A DNA stretch of 64,000 bases from Drosophila miranda (lineage: Eukaryota > Arthropoda > Insecta > Diptera > Drosophilidae). Below the pieces are notes generated by a model. It was not told the origin of the DNA and did not search any database. It saw nothing but the letters and a program-made list of their open reading frames with translations. The stretch covers positions 26,120,913 through 26,184,912 of the forward strand of contig NC_046677.1 of NCBI RefSeq assembly GCF_003369915.1, written 5' to 3'. A program made the position numbers and the translations under genes. Every line of letters begins with the position of its first letter. Within the stretch, counting starts at the first letter, position 1. Shown piece after piece: positions 48,407-58,459 of the stretch.

Positions 48407-49669
48407 CTGTAAATAGATAAATATTTATTTTATTTTTGCACATGTCCCATGTCCTGTCGGCATTGGCTCCGGCATTGACACGTCCCCTAAACTGCTGTCA
48501 TTGGGCATAATTTCAATTTCATTCCATTTCTCTCTACCTCTACTTCGGGCCAGAAAAATCATTGGGCCTTTCACTCGCAGACAAATGAAAAGTTTATAAG
48601 AAATTCATTGCGTTATCGGGGTCATGTCGATTCCTTTGAATTATTGATGGACTTGGACAGGAAAACGATTTGTAGGGATGTAGGGATGTAGGGATGTGCT
48701 GTAATTAGCTAAATACCTGAATCACAAAACACTTGAAACCTCAAGATATCCGTTTTCTCTGTCGTCAAAGTAAATGCTTAAGCACTGTCGTTGGCGGAAG
48801 ACTAAGCAGCCCAACTAAAGTGCCGCCTAATAAGCTTAAACTTAATTAAAAACTTATCAACGGGTACGCCAAACGGCAATTTGGCAGGCGCTTCAGTTGC
48901 CTTTGGCAACGCCACAATGAAAATCAGCCACGGAGCACCGCCACCACCACCACCACTACAGACCACAAAGCCAAGTGACGGCCTCGCCCCGTCTCGCTCT
49001 TTCGCTCAGCCAACCGAAATAGTAAACAACTTTGGGAGATTTTTGACGGGCTGCAGTACCTGGCACTCGAAAAACAGTGGGTACACCCGATAAAAAAAAA
49101 CGATTCAAGGCGGGGCTTGTGGTATCTTCGAGAGGAGGAAGACAAGCAGTATTTTCGTGCCAAATTAATAGCAATATGTGCGGTTTCTATTACAATTCGA
49201 ATCTGTTCCCATTGCAGACTCCAAAAACTCAATCACTCTCCGAGCATTGCCGAACCATTCCTCTCCGACACTCATTGGGTGCAACGCAATTGTGAGTACA
49301 GTGGTCGGTCTTTCTCTTTCCAACGCACACACATTGCAGCAGAAGCATACGCTCAACGCGCGCTCTCTTCATCTCGACGCTTTTGATCCTCTCTGAGCGA
49401 GTCGTCGTCTCTCTCCCAAACACCCACACAGCAATGGGACAGAAAGAGAACGCGAATGAACAAGCACAGCAATAGTCCAGGCAGTGGACAGTAACCAACG
49501 GTAAATGGTAAAGAAGGCAACGAAAGGGCACCCTGCGAACAGAATACACTGAGAATAATATTTGGATCCGACACACACAATTGAAGCTTTATATCAATGA
49601 TTAATGCAATTTCAAACAGAAAATCCGTACGAATCTTCCGCTAATATTTCTAGAAAATGGTAAGCAATC

Positions 49670-49943
49670 GCAACATGCTGCATGTCTAAATGGGCTCTAA
49701 TGCAATCTTAAAAGGGAGGAAGGAACCCTCCAAAGAGTCGGGCTATAGTTCCATCCATGGGTAGTTCCGTTGTGTGTTGTTTATGTTTGGTAGAGTGTTG
49801 GCAGTCGCAACATGCTGCATGTCTAAATGGGCTCTAATGCAATCTTAAAAGGGAGGAAGGAACCCTCCAAAGAGTCGGGCTATAGTTCCATCCATGGGTA
49901 GTTCCGTTGTGTGTTGTTTATGTTTGGTAGAGTGTTGGCAGGC
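49670..49943. repeat. 137-bp tandem duplication in the 3' flank of copy B
   Basis: Units 49670-49806 and 49807-49943 are essentially identical, with GCAACATGCTGCATGTCTAA at the start of each. Arm A has a single unit, so this arose in arm B after the arms formed, or was lost in A. Confidence 0.9.
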
Positions 49944-49948
49944 TCTCT

Positions 49949-51039
49949 CTATTGGGGCTGCTGCTGGTTTCTGGATGTGTGAATCTGTGGAGAGAGAGGC
50001 ATTCCATCAGTAGGAGAAATGCATTCCGGCTTAGCTATTGGCTATTTACATGATCAGGGAAGTACTCATGGATAATTTTTCTAGCCAGCCGAGAAATCTT
50101 CTCATTCCCGTGGCTCTGGAGACTCTTGATCTTGGCCAGACCCTCGCAACCCTCAATGAAGATGGCCACAGTCTTCGAATGTTCACCGGCCATTTCGAGG
50201 ATATGGTTTAAGCCATAAAGCACCGACTGAAAGAGATATGGTTACTTCAGGACATGGACCGCACCCAAGGCTCATCTCTTACATCGATCAAGGTCGTGTC
50301 CTGGCATGCGAGTAGAGCGCAGAACGGCGGAATGACACCCTCACTGATCATGGCGAAAACCTGTTGGTGGCTGCCATAAAGTGCCACGTCCCTGATGGCG
50401 CAGACGGCCGTCTTCTGCGTCTCGAACTCCCCCTCTCTCAGTTGCTCAATCACTTTCGGCAGGAGACCCGCATCGAAAACGGCCTGTATTTGTGACTGGT
50501 TGCCGCCGGCGATGCTCGCTATGACCCAGACAACCGCCCTTCGTATGGCCTCCTTGGGATGGGAGAGCAGGGCCGGCAAGTATGAGAGCGCCCCATGGTT
50601 GAGCACCACCTGTATGTTCTCCTCCGACATACCCGCAATTTTGGCCACATTCAGCAGAGCGGCTAACAGGATCTCATCGCGCACACTCCCAGCGGGAGAG
50701 TGGAGCATCTCAATGCAGACAGGCACTGCACCTGCGTCAACGACCTGAGGAGAGCACGCAAGATTAGCACCTTCCTCTGGCGAGCACTGAGCACTTGATT
50801 ACCTGCTGGGTCTGGTCTGGTGAGCCAAGGACAATGTCGCCCAGGGCAATGACAGCTGCAAGCCTTAGCATTGGGTGATTCTGATTCTTCAGACACTCCA
50901 CCAAAACCTGGATAATGTCGCTGAGGGGTGTATCCGAGGGGCGCAGATTCCAGACCGCCTGGACAACGGCCAACAGCTGTTCTGGTTGGCTGCTGCCAAG
51001 GAGCTGTAGCTCTTTAATTTTTTGCGAAAGTTCAGACAT
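49949..51039 (-). CDS. truncated importin-alpha-like armadillo protein, copy B
   Basis: Mirror of copy A with identical exon structure: 51039-50803, 50744-50283, 50226-50050 and 49984-49949 (GT-AG), giving 303 residues. The IBB domain is absent and the Arm 3/Arm 6 junction is shared. Residues 199-303 are identical to A. In residues 1-198, hand comparison gives 26 replacements: H4L, A15G, K21Q, K22L, F23L, F26V, L33R, S34P, K71L, F72G, L89C, Q91E, L92M, A121E, S128N, E148R, I159G, N170D, F178I, K179E, L186F, M190K, P191T, W194C, V195A and S197R (A to B). Set against KPNA3/4, some sites look ancestral in B (G72, G159, I178, F186, K190, A195) and others in A (L33, S34, W194, S197), so both copies changed. 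W194C and S197R hit the Arm 8 NLS-binding motif. No stop codon or frameshift is seen. Confidence 0.82.
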
Positions 51040-51166
51040 TTTGGAACTTTTATGATCTGGAATCTCAGTTTTCAACGAACTAAATGAGACAGACGTACGT
51101 ATGTTTGATTTTTTTAAGTTCTTACAATTCCAAAGCCTTCTAGGTGAACGATAGTTAATTTGAAAC

Positions 51167-51174
51167 TATCGATA
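51167..51174 (-). promoter_or_regulatory. DRE core-promoter motif TATCGATA (copy B)
   Basis: Same motif and spacing as in copy A, 128 bp upstream of the start codon. Confidence 0.6.
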
Positions 51175-51302
51175 GAAAAACTCGACTCAGGAAAACGCTT
51201 CCAGACTGCTGCGGTGTTGCCATTTTAGCCCTTTTAAGGATGGATCTGGCATTATAAAAATGCCTATAGCCTTAAATCTGGCCTTTTTTTAGTGGCATTG
51301 GG

Positions 51303-51389
51303 CAGTAACCAACGGTAAATTGCAGAGAAGGCAACGTAAGAGAACACTGCAAACAGAATACACTGAGAATAGTATTAGGAACCGACAAG
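51303..51389. repeat. diverged partial duplicate of the copy B 3' flank
   Basis: CAGTAACCAACGGTAAAT and AACAGAATACACTGAGAATA repeat the plus-strand order seen at 49489-49573, with roughly 85 % identity by eye. Either a relic of a further tandem copy or part of an interspersed repeat. Confidence 0.7.
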
Positions 51390-54300
51390 TACCAAAAGAC
51401 CCACAGAAGTCCCTAACTTCAGTGCCTTCCAAAAAGGGAACTAAATTAAATTTCCACCAAAAAAGTAGCTCTACTTTTTAAGGCCTCGCAATGAAGTCGT
51501 CGCGCCTGTTTCGCTCTCGACCGGAATTGGTCGTGCAATCCGGGGAACTTCAAAGTGGCGCTGCGAACATGTCATAACATGTGAAAATTAAAATTTACAA
51601 CACAACTTAAGCGACGTCCTGGCTCGGGCTCTTGTCCCGGCTGGTCGCTTTCTGCCGACCCCCCTCCTCGCCATCCTTTTGGCAGGCCGAGCACTTAATT
51701 TGGCACATTGCCGTGCATATTCTGGCCGGGCCCAAAGCCACTGAGTCGACGACAACAATCCGCTCAGGTGCAGCCACAGTGGCGACAACATGGCCGTGCG
51801 GGGCAGGGATACGGACACGAACATGGACATGGACAGGGACAGGGACCTGACCGGACCGGACCGGACCGGGCTGGGCTTGGCTCCATTTTGTTGTAAAATG
51901 CATGCATTTTTTACAACCCGCCAGAGCTCTGGCATAGCAGCAGCAACAAAAATCGCAGCAATGGTCATAAAACTTATACCTTTCCCTACGAATTACGAGC
52001 CCGCAACTAGCCGCAGAGCGCGGGGGGGGGGGGGGGGTGTGGGGGCACTCCTGGGCGTGGCAGCAAATAAAATTACGCATGCAATGGCAAAATAAAATAT
52101 GCATCAGAAATAAGCTGCAGCTGAATCCGAAAGGTGCAAAAAATGCCACAAAAAAGCACAAGATTGAGCGACCAAAGCGAGTGGGTAAACCTTGGGATAC
52201 CCTGTAGTGAGGGGAGCCAGAGTCTGAGTGGAACATCTGTAACATTTGTCACACTATTTAATTCAAATTTATTATATGTTTAAGTCGGGGAACGTAACGA
52301 TTATAATTTTTATAGAAAAAAGTTTAAGTCATAACTTTTAAATTTTATGTGTTAATTTTTATATACAAATTTATATATAAAGATTATTTTTAATTTTTGT
52401 CATTTAAATTAAATTTAATATTTAAAAAAATTAAACAAAAAATAAGATTTATTTGTTGCATTTGTTAATTTTTTTTTATGAATATTATAACATTAACATT
52501 TATTAAAAATAAAAAAATTAACACATAAAATTTAAAAGTAATAGCAAACAAGTATATGTGTTATTAAAAAAAAACCTACCCCTAAAGTAAAAAAAAAAAA
52601 ACAAAACCCTTTAACTTTTAGTACATAAAAAAAGCGTCCTTCTGTCTGTAAAATATACCCTTGCTCTAATGGTAAACAGGATGAAAAAAGGCGCAGTAAG
52701 ACCTTCCTCTCTCTCCTTCTGGACATTGATTTACAGTCCCTGCAGTAAGTCTTTTCTGAGGCAGAGACTTAATACTTTAATCAATATCCACTTCTTCTTT
52801 AATTAATTTAAACAAACGTAATTTTTCAAGGGTATACCCGACTCGGCTTGACAGTAGGTATGTCTCCACTGCTCCCCCCTCGTCTCCTGGCTTTATGTTA
52901 ATTTCCACTTTACGCTTGCCAAAGCAAACACAAATACAAATATGAATATGAAACAAGCGCCGGGCAAAATTTCACTTAAAATATATATGTATATATTTTT
53001 TTTTAAAACTTTGCCAGCTGGCGCTGAAAGCTTTAAGAGCCTCACGCCCTGCGAGCAGCGCATAAAAAAATCAACTAATTTTCATTTTATGCTGCTGCTG
53101 CTGCTGCTACGGGGAAAAAAAAAGAACATTTTTAATTCAAGTGCGCCAGACACGCACAAGCCCACACGCCCACACTAACAGCCTCTAAAATTTTAATAGC
53201 TCACACATTATAAACGCAAATAAACGCCAACGACTCGTCTCGGGCCCAGGCCCCACGGCTCCTTACATTCCTTTGAGCACTTGGGCCCCGTTTGCCAGAG
53301 AGCATTGCGATGTGGCATGCCTCTGGAGTCGGTTGCCGGTTGCCGGTTGCCGGTGGCTGTACAATACATTTGCCTAGCAGCTTAAGCTGTTTGTGGCATG
53401 TGCACTTAGAGCCACTGAACGGAGCCGTGGAGTCGTGGAAGGGGAATAAGTTCCCGGGCTTCCAGCGTCCAGCGCACACTTAAGGGGATTTTTCTTAACT
53501 TTTTTTCCTACCCTCTCTCACGGAGAGTATTTTGATTTTGCCGCTGTTAAAGGGGTACCGAATAAATCATACAGAAAACGGTCTTGGACTGCAAGGAATA
53601 CCCTATTTGAACCTACAAGGGTATCCAAGGCTTCGGCCATCGAATCTGTGCCACGCCTGCAACTTAAAGGCACTAAAGTTGCACAAAATTAAGCACACTT
53701 CCCGGCTCTCAGCATCATATTATGCTTATCATTATGTTTGTGCCACGAGTGTATGGTTGGCCCTAATGCTGTTGCCTTTTTCCTGGCCACAGCTGCTGGC
53801 CGAAAAGTTCATTTCCCTCTGCCTAAGGAGCCGTAAGGTGTTTTGGGCCAAAACTTTCCTAGAAAGAGCAAAAAAAACTTCTTAATTGCTTTTAAAGTTT
53901 CGAAAAAAAAAACCCTGTTCGTGGACATAATTTCCATGTTGCTTAATAAATGTATATTAATAAAATATCAATATATAAAAAAGAGCAGTCCCTTGCTTTT
54001 CACTTACTTTTATATGCAGATTAATTGAGCCAAAAGGCTGTCCACGGGGGAACACATTTTTGCATAGAATTGAACGAAATTTGTTTACCATTTTTCCCCT
54101 CAAAAGATTATTGACCTCTCAAGCAAGTTGTTCAAGAAAGTTGCAAAGTTTCGTCTAAAAGACTGAATTACTTTCTTGATTCCTTTTTGGTGTAATTCTC
54201 CCCCAAGTTATTTCATTCAAAAAGTTCTGCTTTACAAGGTAAAGTTGGGTATCTATCCGCAAAGCAGAGTTCCCGAAGATAAAGCGTGTTTGTTTTTGCC

Positions 54301-57300
54301 TGTCGGATCATTGGAGCTAGCCTGCAAGATTCATTGTACCCCTAAGGGGTATACAAAATACCTTTAAATCTTTTTTTTTAAAGGCCAATTGGCTGTGTTT
54401 TGTTGTTGGCTTAAAGCCCACACACGATCCCATTCGAATGTACCACAAAAACCTTTTCCCCCAGGATCTCATATACATTTTTTGTCTTTTATTTTATTGC
54501 CTTTGCGTAATGTTTAATTATACGCGGTCCTGATGATGTCCTGATAGCTTTTCCTTGCCACCCCCCTTTTTTTTTTTGGCGCATAAACATAACGCAGTTT
54601 ATATTTTATTTATTTTGTTCCCCCTTTTCCGCAAAAAACCAATCGTAAAACCCTACCGAAGCGCAGCGTCTACCAAACGGTTTTATGCCCTGGGATCCTG
54701 CCAGAGCCACGCCCCTGCCGCGCACACACACACACACACATGTGGCTGGGGGTAATTTGCCATAAAAAATTGGAGCACAGGCTCGTATTTGTGCAATTTC
54801 ACAGAAATTGTCAATTTGCACTCGCCCCAAAGTCTAAGCCGGAATGATGATGACGAGCAATGCCGGAAGGCGGCTCTAGCTGGAGCCCCGAGTGGGGTCT
54901 GATATTTTTATGTGTCTGTGTGTGCATTGGAAAATCGACTGTTAGCATTTAACGCTGCTGTGTGTGTGTGTGTCTCTTGTCTTCTGTGCGGCCAGACTTT
55001 ATTTGATTTTCATTTAATTTCGCCTTAAAAATTGGCATAACAATTACCTCGGAAATAGGCAATGGACGAAGGAGCAGGACCAGGCTCTGGCATCGCCTTC
55101 GGCCCGGGATATTTGCTATCTGCATTGCACTAACAATGGCCGCCTCAATGGCACGTAATTGCAGTGCACACAGTGCACACAGCACAAGGCACAGTGGGGC
55201 AAAGTGTAGGGGAATTCAAGGGAATTTTAAGGTCTACCAAATGATTGTGGAGTATATATTATATATGGTGCCCATTCAGTAGCCATTTATACATTTTTTA
55301 GGCCACCTGAAACCACCATTTCGCTCCACAGTGCCGTGCACTATGCCAACATATCCTTGCAACTAGCGCTTCCGTTTCCGTGCGTCAAGGGGGAAGACTC
55401 TTGCTCGCTTTTACTCGCTCTTGTGCCTGGGCCGGGCCTCTCCTTTCCATTGAGGATGCTCCTGCTGTTGTTGCTGTTGTGGATGCCACTTCAGACCGTC
55501 TTTGTTGTCGCTTGCCGTGTGAATGAGTGCAATTAGCAGTGCCACTTGCTCTCAACGATGCCGCTTTTTGTTTGCTGTCCGGCCGGACTGATCCGCACCG
55601 AGAGTTGCATTAAAAATTAATGGTCCCCTGTCTGTGGCCGTGTCTTGTATCTCTTCGTGATTGTGCAGCACAAAAGTCGATTAAACAAGCAAATTGTTGA
55701 GCACGAAATGCGTCTGTCTGTTGTCCTGGCGATACTCGCAATCAAAATACTTGTGCCTTAACTTCGAGGCCATTAAAACTTCATCCAAAGACCTTATACA
55801 ACTTTTTCAACCATAAATATGGATCAAATAAATTGTCAGAATTATATGTATTTCCATTCGGATCGAAATTCTGCTCGACCCTATTTTCTTGGGCCATTCC
55901 GAGGTCCTTTATTCGTTATGTATTGGGATTTTCTGGGGCTGAACAGTTTTTGATTAAAATTACATTTGTTGCGCGCCTTTGAAGTGTCCCAACACTCTCG
56001 AGAGGGTCAATATTTTGGCAGCTTAGGAGAGCCGGGCCCGAGATGAGCCCGGAGAGAGAGAGGAGGAGTCCCAAAAGTGTGGGCTGGTCACGTTCTGCTT
56101 CCTGTTTGTCTTTCTACCTTTTTTGTTATTTTTCGTTGTGTGGTCTCGGGGCCAGCTTGGCCACGTTAAGGTCCTGATGGATTGTTTGACTAATTAATTT
56201 TGCTAGAAAATTGCATTGGGCCCAGGCTCGGGGCCCGGGCCAAAGTTATTAAATTTTTAATGGCTGCTTAAAGGCCCGAAGGCGCTTTATGTGTGTGTGT
56301 GTGTGTTTTTTTTTTTATTTTCCAGCGGCCATCTGTTTAGCATTTAAAGTGATTTTCATTTGGATTTTGCCTTAATGCTATTATGTCGTGCCGCCCCCTC
56401 CCCCCCTCTTGCTTAGTCTTCTCTTTCGCCATTCTTTTGGCTCTCAATTATTTAGCCATTGACAATTAGAGACTTTCGCAGATGCTGCCGCCTCTAATGC
56501 GATTTGGCCTCATTATTCCGTGCAAATGTTCGTTTTGCGTCGATTTTCCAAGAGAATTACATTTGATTCATTGAGTTCTTTGGCGGAGGGCCCTGGCCCC
56601 GTGGAAGGGACTCTCCTTCGAGGAATACTCGATAATGGATATTGGGGAGCTACAACTTGAAGGTAAATCGAATGAATTCGTTCCAATTGATGCCATCTCT
56701 TTAGTTCTTCCTTGCCATAACAGTTTCAGTTTCCCCAAAGACCTGTCACCATTCACTTTGATCTTTTCCGAAGGGGCTGTGTTTGCCGCCTGGATGCAGA
56801 GCATTTAACAAAGGCGGGAGCCCAACGGGGAGGACAGAGGCTCTGTCCCCCTGGACACGCCGAAGGACAGATGAGACGCGAACGCCTCGATGTGATGTCC
56901 CAAAGTCAACTGTTTGATCTAGGCCTCTCGGCCTGTGCCCCGAGCGCATTGTCAGCCCAGAGACTAATTAGCGCTCATGCTGTGTGCCCTTCCCATAAGG
57001 GGATCCCGAATGCACATGCGTTTAATTAGTCGACAATCTGCTCAACTGTCATCTGAGAGAATTTCAGATGCGGCAACGTTTTTGATCGACTGCACAAAAG
57101 TTGTGTCTCATAACATTTTATTTGATTTTATTGCATATTCTTTGGAGGGGCACCATTCGCCTTTCAAAGGCTATAAGGCTTTGAACTACGACGTACCTCT
57201 TCCTGAAACAATATTTCAAAGTTTTGTTCAATTTTCTGGGCAATTTCAGTCTTTTTAGATTCCAAATATGATAAAAATTAGCAGAAAACTTGTTGGTCTG

Positions 57301-57853
57301 ATCTCTAAATGCTCATTTGCTGCAATCTTCCTCAAAGTGCGTACCATCATAGCCACCTAGGCTACCTTATACCGAGAGCGCAAGAACAGAGAGCCGATCT
57401 CGAGAGCGCGAGACCCGCCCGAGGCCCAAGAGAGGGCCCTAATTATTCAGTTGTAGGCCGTCGTCAATCAGTCGTCTCATCAGTTGTCAGTCGATTAGCT
57501 TTTATCATTCCAGATCACCCCAGAACTATTGTAAATCTCCCTTAAAACATTGTCAGAGAGAACTGCCATTCCTTCAGGTATGAACCACCCCAATAGCTGC
57601 TCATTTTTCCCATTTTCTAGCCACCTGCTGGGGTTTTGCCTACGCGTTAAAGCCGACACTTGAAATGGATTTGTCACGGCCCTAACACAATCAGGCAAAA
57701 ACGAAGCTCTGGGGTACAGAACGTGCGGAACAAGGGCCGAAGATAGGTCGGAATATTTGCCAATTAAAAGGGAAAATAACTTGAGGCATTCGGTAATCAG
57801 CATTTCAGTAAATCGTAAAGAATATACCAAATATCTGAATAATCTTTGTAGGT
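51390..57853. other. non-coding stretch
   Basis: No gene supported. It contains GGACAGGGA-type repeats and CGGAC repeats at 51820-51870, a 16-G run at 52022-52037, an AT-rich block with an inverted repeat at 52334-52539, a CTG tract at about 53091-53108, a TTGCCGG repeat near 53332-53352 and CA/GT microsatellites at 54722-54740 and 54956-54973. Several ATG frames of 60-117 codons lack domains. Confidence 0.5.
52334..52539. mobile_element. AT-rich foldback/MITE-like inverted repeat
   Basis: A 27-bp segment at 52334-52360 recurs as a perfect reverse complement at 52513-52539 (core TTTTATGTGTTAATTTTT), enclosing about 150 bp of very AT-rich DNA. The arrangement fits a small foldback element or MITE. 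No target-site duplication was established. Confidence 0.5.
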
Positions 57854-58081
57854 ATGGTATCGACTTGGAGGTATTATTATGGTTTTGTGGTAATCGTCTG
57901 CATTGCCAGTCTTCTGCCGCTCCTATGCTGGGCCGATCGGCACTGTCCGCCCTGGCCAAGATGTACCTACCTCAAGCTGTGCTGCCAGCGAACCCATAAG
58001 GAGGGGAGTACGCAGCTGGTTTGGTTTGAAGAGGAGGAATACGATCCCGAAACAGAGCTCAAATACACCCAAAGAAGATAA
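57854..58081 (+). CDS. small secreted four-cysteine peptide, paralogue 1
   Basis: A 75-residue frame with a hydrophobic signal-peptide-like start (about residues 1-27, ending LLCWA), then the core CPPWPRCTYLKLCCQR. The spacing of the four mature cysteines is C-x5-C-x5-CC. A tail of about 30 residues follows with an acidic EEEEYDPETE stretch. The next gene, 180 bp downstream, has the same core and spacing, which strongly supports both as real genes. The ATG at 57854 is preceded by TTTGTAG, which could also be a splice acceptor, so a 5' exon is possible. Function is unknown: two disulfides are expected, and secreted short Cys peptides in flies include seminal-fluid and immune peptides. No family is recognised. 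Confidence 0.62.
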   Translation: MVSTWRYYYGFVVIVCIASLLPLLCWADRHCPPWPRCTYLKLCCQRTHKEGSTQLVWFEEEEYDPETELKYTQRR

Positions 58082-58260
58082 AAGCTGAAATAGAACGAGT
58101 GTGTGGAAGGGGGTTTGGGGCCTAGAACCCGGGACTTTGAGGCGTCAGAAGTCTTGTTTTTTCAGCACGGTTCGGGAACTGGAACAAACCGATTCCCGAA
58201 AGCCGTTCCGCACTCTTCAAAACTTTGGTGTAGCCTCTGGGGTAATACGAGTGGAATACA

Positions 58261-58443
58261 ATGATTACCGGCTGGAAGTGCTTGTTGCTCGCCCTATTGG
58301 TGGGGATGGCCCTGCTCGCCACCCCCTCGCAGGCAGCTATGGACGAGTACATACCGCAGCTGTGTCTGCCCTGGCCCAAATGTCACAGGGTCAAGAAATG
58401 CTGCCAGCGCTCGGACTCGGAGACCGTGGAAGCAAATCTGTAA
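58261..58443 (+). CDS. small secreted four-cysteine peptide, paralogue 2
   Basis: A 60-residue frame. Residues 1-25 form a textbook signal peptide (Lys at 6, a Leu/Ala-rich core, cleavage expected after PSQA). The mature peptide of about 35 residues contains CLPWPKCHRVKKCCQR, with C-x5-C-x5-CC and the PWP-K/R-C motif shared with paralogue 1. It lacks the long acidic tail of its neighbour. An AATAAA at 58454-58459, only 11 bp past the stop, supports a functional transcript. The pair is a tandem duplication on the same strand. Secretion is well supported; role and tissue are unknown. Confidence 0.68.
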   Translation: MITGWKCLLLALLVGMALLATPSQAAMDEYIPQLCLPWPKCHRVKKCCQRSDSETVEANL

Positions 58444-58453
58444 GAGTCTAACG

Positions 58454-58459
58454 AATAAA
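58454..58459 (+). terminator. polyadenylation signal AATAAA
   Basis: Canonical hexamer 11 bp after the stop of the second Cys-peptide gene. Confidence 0.65.

Larger units (their letters stand above)
45489..49234. other. non-coding stretch upstream of the kek5-like gene
   Basis: No gene supported. It probably includes 5' UTR or promoter DNA of the minus-strand receptor. Repeats seen: (AG)n then (CAGA)n at about 47956-48018, a (TGGCAC)n tract at 48373-48406, GTAGGGAT repeats at about 48673-48697 and a CACCAC tract near 48940. Confidence 0.5.
49235..51283 (-). repeat. arm B of a large inverted repeat
   Basis: Reverse-complement partner of arm A (33041-36095). It lacks the 1.1 kb insertion and carries an extra 137-bp tandem duplication in the 3' flank of its gene. 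It lacks a 9-bp CAG-type repeat present in arm A around 34253-34262. Confidence 0.92.

Noticed and set aside
34428..51039. Importin-like copies as processed retrogenes
   Set aside because: Three short introns with GT-AG borders are kept at identical places in both copies and no poly(A) tract follows.
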